From contig CAYWOR010000007.1 of NCBI GenBank assembly GCA_964459995.1, positions 1 to 64,000 of the forward strand: a DNA stretch of 64,000 nt. Reading direction: 5' to 3'. The stretch's first letter is position 1; the number at the start of each line of letters is the position of its first letter. The notes under the pieces are model-generated. The model searched no databases, was not told the DNA's origin, and saw only the letters and a program-made list of their open reading frames with translations. Source of the DNA: CAZSHG01 sp964459995 (GTDB taxonomy: Bacteria > UBP14 > UBA6098). A program made the position numbers and the translations under genes. This document shows positions 16,008-25,145 of the stretch, piece by piece.

Positions 16008-17510
16008 TTACTTGCCCAGGACAACGATGAGGTCCTCCTCTTTCCAGCGGAAATTGGAGGGCATTTGTTTGAGGACGGGATCTATCATGGGTAGGTCGGG
16101 TATTTCGGCGGCGAGTTTGATCGCGGCATCCTTAAAACCCTCTCTATAATAGACTTTTATGAAATTAGGAGATTCGACGAAAGTATTCATCGGATCGAGA
16201 CAATTGTATCCAAGACCGCGAAGCTTTTCTGTTACTCTGGCCGCCCATTTGGGGACTTCGCTGTTTGTCTGACGTGTGCCGTTTAGCACGCGAACAACCG
16301 GTCTCGATGTAATAACCTGCTTAGCAGATGTCGAAACAGCTTTTCCTGCTGGTTTGTCTGGAATGTCGTATTTCTCGACTCCCATATCAGGGTCGAGACG
16401 GTAGATATCGAAGCCGGTGTATTCCCAGTTATCACGATCGGAGTGGAAGAAGATGTAATCGCGATAGTGATCCCCTTCGTCAACATATCCCCATGAAGGA
16501 GAAAGATCGCGGAACCATCTGCTGAAAGTCTTCTGTATACTCTCGCCGGTTTTGACATTTGTTATCCAAATATTCCAATATTCGTCGTCGATAAGACCAG
16601 CGCCGGCAACAGCAAGCGGAGCACTCTTTGAATATGCGACCCAGTTGCCGTCAGGCGACCAGCATGGGGTCATCTCATTTCCGGGATAACTGGTTATTTG
16701 AGTGCGGTAATTTCCGTTTATGTCCATGATCCAGATATCCCAATTGCCTGTTTCGACACTCGAAAAGACGATCCAGTTGCCGTCAGGAGAGAGTTTGGGA
16801 TCCATACCAAGACCGAGGTCGGTAAGTCTCGCGCCGTTTCTATCCGCGCGATAAATTCTCGGATGCCATCTCGAAATCCATGCCGGATTCATGCTGGGAT
16901 ATGGATTCGCGCCTTTTTGTTTCGGTTTCAGATGAGGTCTCGATATGTGGCAGAAAAGACTAGTAATATCGTGATAGATGTAATCTGTGGCCGTGAATAC
17001 AATGTGCTTTTCGCCGACATCTCCGCCGAAATTACTTTTGCCGTCCCATGAGAGGCTTTGCGCACCGTTAAGACCAGTAAAGTGCTTAGCCCAAAGGCGC
17101 GGGTAACCCATTCTTTCGCTCGTGAAGAGCAGTCTGTCCCCCTCGGGGAACCATGCAGGGTAATAATCGTCGGCAGGGTTGTTTGTAACCCTCTGATATC
17201 CGCCGCCACCTTGCGCACTAACGAGGTAGATATCGAAATGTCCAGCCGGGTGGTTTCTAACTGGGACACTGTAGTAGTTCGTCGGATCCCAGCTTTCGAA
17301 TGCGACCATCTTTCCGCAGGGCGAAATTGCCGGCGTGCAGTCATGCGAAGGTCTGTTGGTGATTCGGACAATGTTAACATTGTCGTGGACACCTGGGGCA
17401 CCCTGTTGTGGTCTTCCGCATGTTGTAACCGGACATGGTGGGCCGCAAGTTCCCCCAATCATGGGAAGGATAATAGCGACAGCGATGAGAGCTTTGATCA
17501 CTTTTTTCAT
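16008..17510 (-). CDS. Exported PD40 (TolB-like) beta-propeller protein with LytR_C-like tail
   Basis: 500 residues. The N-terminus KKVIKALIAVAIILPMIGGT is a signal peptide, followed by a Cys-rich start (CGPPCPVTTCG) that may be lipidated, although the lipobox is not canonical. Residues ~40-390 carry PD40 propeller blades of the TolB type: AISPCGKMVAFESWD, WFPEGDRLLFTSERMG, LSPDGNWIVFSSVETG, WSPDGNWVAYSK. Residues ~410-500 (VVRVLNGTRQTNSEVPKWAA then VTEKLRGLGYNC) look like the LytR_C domain, which usually ends cell-envelope LytR-CpsA-Psr proteins. The ATG at 17510 is preceded by a purine-rich AAAGGGGGG; frames extending upstream are unlikely. A periplasmic or outer-membrane scaffold role is inferred. 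Confidence 0.82.
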   Translation of the reverse strand: MKKVIKALIAVAIILPMIGGTCGPPCPVTTCGRPQQGAPGVHDNVNIVRITNRPSHDCTPAISPCGKMVAFESWDPTNYYSVPVRNHPAGHFDIYLVSAQGGGGYQRVTNNPADDYYPAWFPEGDRLLFTSERMGYPRLWAKHFTGLNGAQSLSWDGKSNFGGDVGEKHIVFTATDYIYHDITSLFCHISRPHLKPKQKGANPYPSMNPAWISRWHPRIYRADRNGARLTDLGLGMDPKLSPDGNWIVFSSVETGNWDIWIMDINGNYRTQITSYPGNEMTPCWSPDGNWVAYSKSAPLAVAGAGLIDDEYWNIWITNVKTGESIQKTFSRWFRDLSPSWGYVDEGDHYRDYIFFHSDRDNWEYTGFDIYRLDPDMGVEKYDIPDKPAGKAVSTSAKQVITSRPVVRVLNGTRQTNSEVPKWAARVTEKLRGLGYNCLDPMNTFVESPNFIKVYYREGFKDAAIKLAAEIPDLPMIDPVLKQMPSNFRWKEEDLIVVLGK

Positions 17511-17559
17511 CGAACGCCCCCCTTTCATTTTTTGGGCGATTGTTCTCGTTTCAGAAATA

Positions 17560-17588
17560 AAGTTAATTACACAGGATAGTATTGTCAA
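17560..17588 (-). promoter_or_regulatory. Promoter candidate for the propeller protein
   Basis: On the minus strand, TTGACA (17588-17583), a 17-bp spacer, then TAACTT (17565-17560), about 50 bp before the start codon. The rest of the gap to mltG (17589-17773) is AT-rich and without a gene. Confidence 0.45.
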
Positions 17589-17773
17589 GATATTTTTCAA
17601 AAAACTTTTAAGTTATCAGTATAATACAATGATATGCAATGAGTTATAATGAATAAAAAAATACAGAAACAAGCTAATCGATTGTTTTTCAAGGAATAAT
17701 TCGTGTTCTATTCGCAAAGAACTCGAAGTAAATTGAAAATTACATGAAGTGATATATTAAGTTGTCCGCGTAT

Positions 17774-18838
17774 CTATTTATTAGACAATATGTTGCGATT
17801 ATAGACTTTAGGGAGCGGGCCTTGCTTGCCATGACTGCGGATCGCTCGAATCGCGTTGTAATGGCCCTGAAGCTCTGTGTTGAACCAATGAGTTCCATCC
17901 TCATTGGAAACGAAGAAAAGATAGTCGCTCGAATCGGGCCACAACGCGGCCTCGATTGCGGAACGTCCCGGATTGTTGATCGCTCCTGGCGGAAGACCGC
18001 TAAAGCGGTAGGAATTGTATGGGGTGGTTGAGGTATCTAAATCAGCGAGGGTTAGTTTTCTGTCGAAGCTCCTTAGGCCGTATATAACTGTTGGATCAGC
18101 CTGAAGAAGCATTCCGCGCCGCAAACGATTGTGATAAACGCTCGATATCACCGGTTGCTCCCATGCGACATGCGCTTCACCTTCGATAATACTTGCGAGA
18201 GTAATAACCTCATTCATTTTCAGGCCGATTTCTTTAGCTCGTGAATCGAGATCGGCAGTCCATACCTTTTGAAAATGCAAGAACATAAGCTTGATAAGGC
18301 CTTCGGCAGAAAGGCCTTCGGGAACCCTATATGTTTCAGGGAAAAGATATCCCTCGCAACTCGGCGCTGGGATACCCAGTGATTCGAGGAAACTTTCACG
18401 AAAGCATAGCGCTAATATTGAATCGGCAGAGATTTTTAGGCTATCTTGTGCGAGACGTGCAATATCGAAAACTGTGTAACCCTCGGGAAAAGTTACTGTT
18501 ACATCGAAAGCTCCGCCAACAGTGAGGCGTTTCACAATATCGACCGGGGAAAGCGGTTTTTTAAAAGTGTATCTTCCTGCTCGAAGACGTCTGTCGAGCC
18601 TCGTTATTCTCGCGGCAGTTTTTAGTTTCCATTTCGAGTCCACGAGACCGGCATCGACGAACAAATCAGAGATTAAACTTAAGCTCGCACCACGGGGAAC
18701 CTCGACTTCGATAGGCTCAGAAAAGCTCACCTTGTCGGGAACGCCATATAATTGCAACCCCAAAAAGGCAACTGTAATTATAACGCATGCGCCAATAACA
18801 ATTAAAATCCAGCCTATTTTGTCGTTTTTAAGATTCAA
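17774..18838 (-). CDS. mltG: Endolytic murein transglycosylase MltG (YceG-like)
   Basis: 354 residues: one N-terminal membrane helix (GWILIVIGACVIITVAFLGL), a LysM-like periplasmic region (VPRGASLSLISDLFVDAGLV), and the YceG catalytic domain with ITLASIIEGEA (catalytic Glu), SVYHNRLRRGMLLQADPTVI YGL and AINNPGRSAIEAALWP. MltG cuts nascent glycan strands and sets their length. The start is TTG directly after the ruvX stop; no internal Met is available. The RuvX-MltG pairing is common in bacteria. Last gene of the leftward run starting at ribE. Confidence 0.95.
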   Translation of the reverse strand: MNLKNDKIGWILIVIGACVIITVAFLGLQLYGVPDKVSFSEPIEVEVPRGASLSLISDLFVDAGLVDSKWKLKTAARITRLDRRLRAGRYTFKKPLSPVDIVKRLTVGGAFDVTVTFPEGYTVFDIARLAQDSLKISADSILALCFRESFLESLGIPAPSCEGYLFPETYRVPEGLSAEGLIKLMFLHFQKVWTADLDSRAKEIGLKMNEVITLASIIEGEAHVAWEQPVISSVYHNRLRRGMLLQADPTVIYGLRSFDRKLTLADLDTSTTPYNSYRFSGLPPGAINNPGRSAIEAALWPDSSDYLFFVSNEDGTHWFNTELQGHYNAIRAIRSHGKQGPLPKVYNRNILSNK

Positions 18839-18839
18839 C

Positions 18840-19244
18840 TTAATCGAGATATGTTTGAAGTATCAGTGATGCCGCGATACTATCAACAGCGGCTTTGTTG
18901 TGTCCGGTTTTAATTCCGGCTGTCTGAAGCGCTCTTTCTGCCTCTTTTGATGTCAAACGCTCATCCATTTGGACAATTTTAATTTCGGGATTACGAGCAA
19001 CAAGGGCGTCGCCAAATTTCGAGGCATATTCCGACATTTCGCTCGGTTGGCCGGAAAGATGAATGGGTTTCCCTACCACAACAACCCCTACTCTTTTCTC
19101 CTCGATGATTTTGATAATCTCGGTAATAAGCTCGTCAAAATTTGACCACTCCAATGTAATATAAGGAAAAGCAATTACCATCTCGGGATCGGAAAGAGCC
19201 AGCCCCACCCTTCTTAATCCAAAATCGACGCCTAAAGCTCTCAT
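18840..19244 (-). CDS. ruvX: RuvX/YqgF Holliday-junction-resolvase-like nuclease
   Basis: 134 residues with the RNase H-like YqgF fold: MRALGVDFGLRRVGLALSDP (first catalytic Asp), VVVGKPIHLSGQPSEMSEYA, VQMDERLTSKEAERAL (Glu) and HNKAAVDSIAASLILQTYL (last Asp). Homologues act in 16S rRNA 5'-end maturation and possibly in Holliday junction processing. The ATG at 19244 overlaps the stop of the glycosyltransferase gene as ATGA, so it is preferred to a longer start at 19268. Confidence 0.93.
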   Translation of the reverse strand: MRALGVDFGLRRVGLALSDPEMVIAFPYITLEWSNFDELITEIIKIIEEKRVGVVVVGKPIHLSGQPSEMSEYASKFGDALVARNPEIKIVQMDERLTSKEAERALQTAGIKTGHNKAAVDSIAASLILQTYLD

Positions 19245-20389
19245 TTGTTTTCTTTTAGGATTTGGCAAATAAGCCGGTCGGTGTCATCCGCGGCTTTTTC
19301 CCATGTGAAATTAGCGGCCCATCGAGCGGCGGCGGATCCCATTTTCTCTCGGAGTTCCGAGGATTCGAGTAGTGTGGAGACTTTATCCGCAAGCTCTGTA
19401 ACATCGCCGAAATTGAAAAGAAATCCCGTTTCGCCGTTGATAACAGACTCACGTAAACCCGGCGCGTCAGAGACGACCACCGGAGTTCCGCATGCCTGCG
19501 CTTCCATTCCGACAATACCCCATCCCTCTTTCGGACTTGTATTCACGGCAATCCAAGCTCTGCGAAGATATTCCACCTTCTCCTCTTCCGAAATGAATCC
19601 CGCAAATTTTACGATTTCTTCCGAGAGAGAAAGTGTGTCGGCAAGTTTCCGAAGCGCGGGAAGACCGTCACCGGAACCAATTATTACCAACCTTGTTCCG
19701 GGGACTCTTTCGCGAATGGCGTGCATCGCACGGATTATCACATCGACGCGTTTATATGTCTTGATCCGACCCAAATAAACGATGGTAGGTTTCGAAAATT
19801 TCTCTACTATAGAGTTCGGGTGGAAAACCTCCGTAAAAATCCCATTATAGATTATTGATATGTTCTCCCGCCCCACTCCGTTTCGCACCAAGTCCCCTGC
19901 AGTGGACTCGGAAACCGAGATAACGGGAATCTTTTCCTTCGCATACAACCTTAATGCTCGCTTCTCCCCCCACATCACATAAAGTGGAAATGCGAAAAGA
20001 TACCATGCAAACTCCAGCCATATAGTCTTTCCGAAAAAGTGATGCACCTGTGCTATTACCGGCACATCAGCCCACTTCGGAGTCATAAACGGCATTTTGT
20101 TCATATCCTCGATAATCAAATCAAATTTCTCGCCCGACTCCAGAAGCTTTCTGTATTCTTTTTTGACTCGATAATTGAAGGTGTTGCGGTTGCCTTCGCT
20201 TCGAATAACCCGGATACCGTCCAGAATCTCTTCCGAACGGCATCCGGGAAAAGCGGCACACAGAAGAGTTATCTCATAATCATCACGGTGGGCGAGGCGA
20301 CCGTATATTTCGTGCAGATGCACCTCCGCACCACCGAAATAGGGATTCAGCCTATCTTGCCAATTGATTATGAGAATCTTCTTCGCCAT
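19241..20389 (-). CDS. GT4-family glycosyltransferase
   Basis: 382 residues beginning MAKKILIINWQDRLNPYFGG AEVH, a GT-B fold of family GT4. Seen: the donor-domain start PTIVYLGRIKTYKRVDVIIR, and the E-x7-E motif EGWGIVGMEAQACGTPVVVS with GLRESVINGETGFLF. It probably adds a sugar from a nucleotide donor to a lipid- or surface-linked acceptor at the inner membrane. The start is set 8 nt after the stop of the DUF2723 gene, where the conserved N-terminus begins. Its place beside the membrane DUF2723 protein suggests both act in glycan or glycoprotein assembly. Confidence 0.9.
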   Translation of the reverse strand: MAKKILIINWQDRLNPYFGGAEVHLHEIYGRLAHRDDYEITLLCAAFPGCRSEEILDGIRVIRSEGNRNTFNYRVKKEYRKLLESGEKFDLIIEDMNKMPFMTPKWADVPVIAQVHHFFGKTIWLEFAWYLFAFPLYVMWGEKRALRLYAKEKIPVISVSESTAGDLVRNGVGRENISIIYNGIFTEVFHPNSIVEKFSKPTIVYLGRIKTYKRVDVIIRAMHAIRERVPGTRLVIIGSGDGLPALRKLADTLSLSEEIVKFAGFISEEEKVEYLRRAWIAVNTSPKEGWGIVGMEAQACGTPVVVSDAPGLRESVINGETGFLFNFGDVTELADKVSTLLESSELREKMGSAAARWAANFTWEKAADDTDRLICQILKENK

Positions 20390-20396
20390 AAACTGC

Positions 20397-23300
20397 CTAT
20401 CTGGGAGAAAGATCCCCCTGAATCGCAGGGCTCGGTGTGGGTATCGAGCCTTCGCCGAGTTCCTTTTCACGATCCGGAACCACATGTAGTTGCGGCTCTT
20501 GCTTAACCTGATCGAGATAGCGTCTAAGCTCAGCGTCCTGCGGGTTTTTGGCCACCCAACTTTCGATTGCTTCGTTCATCTCCTGAACCTTGCCGAGTTG
20601 ATACATATAACCAACACGAGCCATGAACAAAGCCCTGTCATCAGGGTTAGCCCTTACCGCCCTATCCATAATGGCTTCGAGCTTCTCTGGGCGAGCACGT
20701 TGGAATGCGATATCGGCGAAAACCCGAATAAGCCGAATATTCGTCGAATCTCGTTCCATTACCTCCTCGAAAACCTTATCGAAACTACTCCAATCCTCGG
20801 CGGTAGAATAGATATCCGCAGAGAACATAGCGACACGCCAATCGTATGGCAATGTGTTCAAGGCCCTTTCCATAACCTCTTTCGCCTTCTCGATTTGATT
20901 CATGTTTTTGTATTCGAGCGCGAGAGTCATGAAAGCGGTTGTGTAGTTTTGAAGGAGCTTCTCCGAGTTTTCATCCTTATAGATGGTCTGATCAGTCAGG
21001 CCTCTGAATAAATAACGATTGAAGAGATAATCCCTCATTATTTCAGGCTCGACCTGTCTTTCACCCGGTTTTCCTGTCAATCTATAGGCGAGTCCTTCCA
21101 TACGGAGATATGGCCCGTAGTTGAGCTTATTATCCGGGGAGACAGTAACCGCGAAATAGATTGGCGGCTCGAAGACATAAACTGTATCGACTTCCCTTCC
21201 TGTAGTATCCGCTTCTTTTATTGGTTGAAGGGACATCGTTATTTTCGTGTTCTCGATGAGATGCTTGACCATGATATCCTGAACGCGGACAATTTCGCCC
21301 GATGAAGTTCTGTAAGGTCTTAGCATATCGATTTTCTCGTCGGAAAATTGGATGTTCACGAAATCGTGGCCGAACTGATTTCTTCTCTCGATGGCATCCG
21401 ATGAGACCAAGGAGATACCCCGCGCGCCAAGTTTAGTTTTAAGCTCGACATCGTTGTCGGCCCACATCTTGCCATCGACAGCTTTACCGGAGCTGAGGGT
21501 GCCGGTATATTTGTAATGCGTGCGAGTTTTCAGCTGTTTGATATACCAGCTCGTGTTCAACAACGATAGGTTGGCTATACAAACATCCGCCCTTTCGCCA
21601 AGCACAACTTGCAGGAACCACAGCGGGAAAGTATCGTTGTCCCCGTTTGTAAAGAGAATGCTGTTCCTATCGCACGAATTGAGGATGTTATAGGCGTAAT
21701 CGTGCGGAATATAGTTTCTGCTTCGGTCATGGGCGAACCAGTTTGTTTTCAGCGGGACAACCGGAATAAACATCATTAGGAATGAAAGACCGAGAGTTAT
21801 CGCTGAGGGCAACTTAGCCTGTTTGCGTAACCTATCGAAAACAGCTAATATTGCCCCAACACCCATTCCGATCCACGCGGCGAAGAACATATAGCCGGGT
21901 GTGTAGAAATAATCACGGTCGCGAACCTCGAGTTTGACACCTTGGGTTCCGTCTGAGAAGTTAATGTATATCGCAAGCCCCAGAGTGCTTATTAACAAAG
22001 CGAGGAATAGCAGTAACCAGAATTGTTTATGCTTCGCTGGGAAATAAATAAGCGCAAATAGTGCGAGTGCGAAGGGAATAAGACCGTTAGCGCCAGTTTT
22101 GACATCTGTCCATTGAACACGGAAAAACCCCCAGAAGCCCATGCGTGGATGGACACCAAGCTGATTTTTCCAAAGACCTTTGCGCTTGAACATCATCTCC
22201 CACATGGTCTCTTGGCCGTATTGCTTGCGGTCCATGTAATCAGCGAATTCCTCGATTGTCTCAGGATCATTCTCGTCGATAAGCGGATCATGATGTGATC
22301 TGATAATCGTATAGAGGCTTAATCCAAAGGCTAACGCCGCGAGGAACAGAGTTATAAACGCCAATCCCATTCTGCGAGAAGCCCTTTGCATGCTCCCCCT
22401 GCTTTTGCCGGCGGAGGAGATGTGCGTCGCGATCCAGCCTATTAGAGTGAATAAAAGCCCGAAAGCCATACTCCAAAGGAACAGCTCGAAGCTTGTAGCC
22501 ACACTAAAAAGCACAATCCATGTCAGCCAGAAGAATGGGTCTTTCCGCTTTTCCGGACTGCAGAAGATGATAAAGAGGAAAACTGGCGGCAACATTATCA
22601 TCGTCGTGAGATGGATCGAAATCCCCAAATACAGCAAGAAAGGTATCAATATCAAATATCTGTCGCTCGATGGTTTCTCACGTTTCTCATACCACAGCAT
22701 CGAGAGATAAACCACAAGGTTTGTGATCATCATAGCCGGACCGTAAACTTCTGCCTCGATAGAATTCTCCCAGAAAGTTGAGGAGAAAGCCGCCAGAAGC
22801 GCGCCAACAAAACCAGCCATCAAGGTTATCGAATATTCCGAAGCGCTGTTGAGCTTGATAAAGTATTTTCCGACAGCTTTGGTGATTATCATAAACAATA
22901 AGCCTATGCCAAAGCTGTTGAAAAAGCCACTCATTAAGTTAAGTTTATGAGCGACCGACAGTTCTTCGAGACCCCAAAGCGGCGCAAGCCAATCCAAGGG
23001 CAACAAACTTACGATTCTGCCAAGAAGAAGGAACAGCGGTGCACCCGGAGGATGCGGCACACTTAGACTGTAGCTACAGGCGATGAATTCGCCGCAATCC
23101 CAGAAAGGCACCGTAGGCTGAGCAGTTTGAGCATAGACAATGAAGGCAACGAAACTGACGAGAACGGCGAACCATCTTCTCATCAGCTTATAGCCGCCAT
23201 CGGAAATCTCGAAATCTTTCCCTGATGGCAATTCCTTTGTCTTCGTTATTGCGATTATCGAGACGAAAGGTGCAACTGCACCAAGAAAGAACCATTTCAT

Positions 23301-23411
23301 TTGGTTCTGTCCCTTTTTCCCCGCTAAAATCGCAGTAATGATCCCGGAAGCCACACATGCAAACAGCCATGTGAGGATATGAACCATTATGATCCTATTA
23401 ACGTGTGGCAT
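20397..23411 (-). CDS. DUF2723 membrane protein with C-terminal TPRs (putative O-glycosyltransferase)
   Basis: 1004 residues. The hydrophobic N-terminal half has ~12 membrane segments and the DUF2723 hallmark TVPFWDCGEFIACSYSLSVP then HPPGAPLF, with Asp and Glu placed as in GT-C enzymes. The C-terminal region (~830-1000) contains TPR-like helices (NQIEKAKEVMERALNTLPYD). The family includes eukaryotic TMEM260, a protein O-mannosyltransferase, so transfer of sugar from a lipid carrier to exported proteins is plausible. The ATG at 23411 has TAGGAG five bases upstream. The 74-bp gap before it contains an isolated TATAAT and TTGACA that are badly spaced. The GT4 gene follows at once. Confidence 0.85.
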   Translation of the reverse strand: MPHVNRIIMVHILTWLFACVASGIITAILAGKKGQNQMKWFFLGAVAPFVSIIAITKTKELPSGKDFEISDGGYKLMRRWFAVLVSFVAFIVYAQTAQPTVPFWDCGEFIACSYSLSVPHPPGAPLFLLLGRIVSLLPLDWLAPLWGLEELSVAHKLNLMSGFFNSFGIGLLFMIITKAVGKYFIKLNSASEYSITLMAGFVGALLAAFSSTFWENSIEAEVYGPAMMITNLVVYLSMLWYEKREKPSSDRYLILIPFLLYLGISIHLTTMIMLPPVFLFIIFCSPEKRKDPFFWLTWIVLFSVATSFELFLWSMAFGLLFTLIGWIATHISSAGKSRGSMQRASRRMGLAFITLFLAALAFGLSLYTIIRSHHDPLIDENDPETIEEFADYMDRKQYGQETMWEMMFKRKGLWKNQLGVHPRMGFWGFFRVQWTDVKTGANGLIPFALALFALIYFPAKHKQFWLLLFLALLISTLGLAIYINFSDGTQGVKLEVRDRDYFYTPGYMFFAAWIGMGVGAILAVFDRLRKQAKLPSAITLGLSFLMMFIPVVPLKTNWFAHDRSRNYIPHDYAYNILNSCDRNSILFTNGDNDTFPLWFLQVVLGERADVCIANLSLLNTSWYIKQLKTRTHYKYTGTLSSGKAVDGKMWADNDVELKTKLGARGISLVSSDAIERRNQFGHDFVNIQFSDEKIDMLRPYRTSSGEIVRVQDIMVKHLIENTKITMSLQPIKEADTTGREVDTVYVFEPPIYFAVTVSPDNKLNYGPYLRMEGLAYRLTGKPGERQVEPEIMRDYLFNRYLFRGLTDQTIYKDENSEKLLQNYTTAFMTLALEYKNMNQIEKAKEVMERALNTLPYDWRVAMFSADIYSTAEDWSSFDKVFEEVMERDSTNIRLIRVFADIAFQRARPEKLEAIMDRAVRANPDDRALFMARVGYMYQLGKVQEMNEAIESWVAKNPQDAELRRYLDQVKQEPQLHVVPDREKELGEGSIPTPSPAIQGDLSPR

Positions 23412-23485
23412 AGACACTCCTATAAGTTATTACAATTCAATTCATTAGCAATTATATGCTGAAAATGTAATAAAAACCAGCATTG

Positions 23486-24211
23486 TCAAAAACCTCGATA
23501 CAATCTTAATGCCAATTTGGACGGAAGTCCGGCTTTTTCTATTTCATTTGCCGCTTTTTCGACATCATAATCCAGCCGAATGAGGCTTATCTCAAACAAT
23601 TCATCATCTAAAAGAACATAAGCGGCTCTCGAATCGCCGTCTCGCGGCTGGCCGACACTTCCGGCGTTTACGAAATATCGCGTTCCTTGGTCGAGTCGAA
23701 ATGGCTCGCCATCCTTGGGAATTGTTTTCTCGCCCAAATCATTCCAAATTATTGGCGAGTGAATGTGGCCGACAAAGCATACCTGCCCCTCGAAAGAGGC
23801 GAACTGCGCGGGCAAAGACGGCGCCCAGTTCAAATAACCCCAATTTTCCGGTTCGCGTGGTGTAGAATGAACAAGACAGGTGTTTTCAAGCTCGATTTTC
23901 AAAGGCAATCCAGCAAGATAGTGTTTCTCCTCGAAATCTAGAACATCCGCAGTCCAATCCGCCGCGATTCTTGCCGACGTGCTGAATTTGCTTAAATCCG
24001 CCTTCCCGACAATACCCCAATCGTGATTTCCAGCAATGACATAGGCGCATTTTTTGCGCACTAATGCGATACACTCTCGAGGGTTTGCACCATAGCCGAC
24101 AATATCGCCGAGGCAACAAATCTTGTCCACTCCCCTCTCGGTGATATCTTCAAAAACTCTTTCTAAAGCCTGAAGATTCGAATGAATATCGCTGATTAGA
24201 GCGGTTCTCAC
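23486..24211 (-). CDS. Calcineurin-like metallophosphoesterase (YfcE/MJ0936 type)
   Basis: 241 residues carrying all metallophosphatase blocks: ALISDIHSNLQALERV (DxH), CLGDIVGYGANP (GDxxG), VIAGNHDWG (GNHD), CLVHSTPREP and CFVGHIHSPI (GHxH), plus FVNAGSVGQPRDGDSRAAYV. It is a soluble phosphodiesterase or phosphatase of unknown substrate. The start is GTG, overlapping the nusB stop as GTGA, so translation is probably coupled. Confidence 0.92.
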   Translation of the reverse strand: MRTALISDIHSNLQALERVFEDITERGVDKICCLGDIVGYGANPRECIALVRKKCAYVIAGNHDWGIVGKADLSKFSTSARIAADWTADVLDFEEKHYLAGLPLKIELENTCLVHSTPREPENWGYLNWAPSLPAQFASFEGQVCFVGHIHSPIIWNDLGEKTIPKDGEPFRLDQGTRYFVNAGSVGQPRDGDSRAAYVLLDDELFEISLIRLDYDVEKAANEIEKAGLPSKLALRLYRGF

Positions 24212-24645
24212 CTCTCGTCCAGCTCCTTCGATTTCGTCGTGTCAAGATGACGTAGTATCCCATCGAGGAGGCCGTTCACAAACCGCGCCGATTCCTGTGT
24301 TCCGAAAAGTTTTGCTAATTCGATGCACTCATTGATGGTTGTCCGCGGCGGAATATCCTCGAAATACAGCAATTCCGCAAGCCCGAGCCTTAAAATGTTT
24401 CTATCGATTACTGATATACGGTCCAAAGCCCAATTTTGTGCGCGCTCTTCGATTGATTTGTCGATATCTTCCATGTTAGTAATCGTCGTTTCGAGCAAAG
24501 CATGGAAGAATATCGAAGCAACAGCCGGAATTTCGTGGATCTCTTCGATTTGCTTCGCGAGAACATCGACCTCTTGCACTCCGCCCATTTCACGGGCATA
24601 GAGTGCTTTCAGAACCGCTATTCTGGCTTCTCTTCTGGCACCCAT
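24208..24645 (-). CDS. nusB: Transcription antitermination factor NusB
   Basis: 145 residues, all-helical NusB: REARIAVLKALYAREMG at the N-terminus, WALDRISVIDRNILRLGLAE and TTINECIELAKLFGTQESAR FVNGLLD at the C-terminus. NusB with NusE binds boxA RNA in rRNA operons. It follows ribH closely (ribH-nusB is a widely conserved gene pair) and overlaps the phosphoesterase gene. Confidence 0.96.
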   Translation of the reverse strand: MGARREARIAVLKALYAREMGGVQEVDVLAKQIEEIHEIPAVASIFFHALLETTITNMEDIDKSIEERAQNWALDRISVIDRNILRLGLAELLYFEDIPPRTTINECIELAKLFGTQESARFVNGLLDGILRHLDTTKSKELDER

Positions 24646-24648
24646 CGG

Positions 24649-25119
24649 TTAGGCTTCAATTTCGGAAATTAGATTTATCATCTCGAGGGCATCCAAAGCG
24701 GCGGTAAATCCGCGGTTGCCAGCCTTGGTTCCGGCACGTTCGACAGCCTGTTCGACCGTGTCTGTTGTGAGGACACCGTAGATCACCGGAATACCGCTGT
24801 CCATACCAACCTTCGCTATCCCTTTCGACACCTCGGCGGCAACATACTCGAAATGCGGCGTATCCCCGCGAATAACAGCACCAAGACATATCACCGCGGA
24901 ATACTTGCCGCCTTCCGCGAGTTTCTTCGCGATAATAGGAATCTCGAAACTTCCCGGAACCCAATGTGCGACGACATTTTTCTCTCCGACTCCATGCCTA
25001 ACAAGGCAATCCATCGCGCCGGAAATCAGTTTTCCAACGATGAACTCATTAAAACGCGATGCAACGATGGCAATTTTCGCATCCTTTGGCGCGAAATATT
25101 TGCCGTGTATTTCTTGCAT
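24649..25119 (-). CDS. ribH: 6,7-dimethyl-8-ribityllumazine synthase
   Basis: 156 residues of the lumazine synthase family: IAIVASRFNEFIVGKLISGA, VPGSFEIPIIAKKLAEGGKY, AVICLGAVIRGDTPHFEYVA (catalytic His) and GVLTTDTVEQAVERAGTKAG. It condenses ribityl-amino-uracil with dihydroxybutanone phosphate to make lumazine in riboflavin synthesis. AGAGGTG lies before the ATG. Third gene in the ribE-ribBA-ribH order. Confidence 0.97.
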   Translation of the reverse strand: MQEIHGKYFAPKDAKIAIVASRFNEFIVGKLISGAMDCLVRHGVGEKNVVAHWVPGSFEIPIIAKKLAEGGKYSAVICLGAVIRGDTPHFEYVAAEVSKGIAKVGMDSGIPVIYGVLTTDTVEQAVERAGTKAGNRGFTAALDALEMINLISEIEA

Positions 25120-25145
25120 ATTTCACCTCTTTATGCTAATAATTA

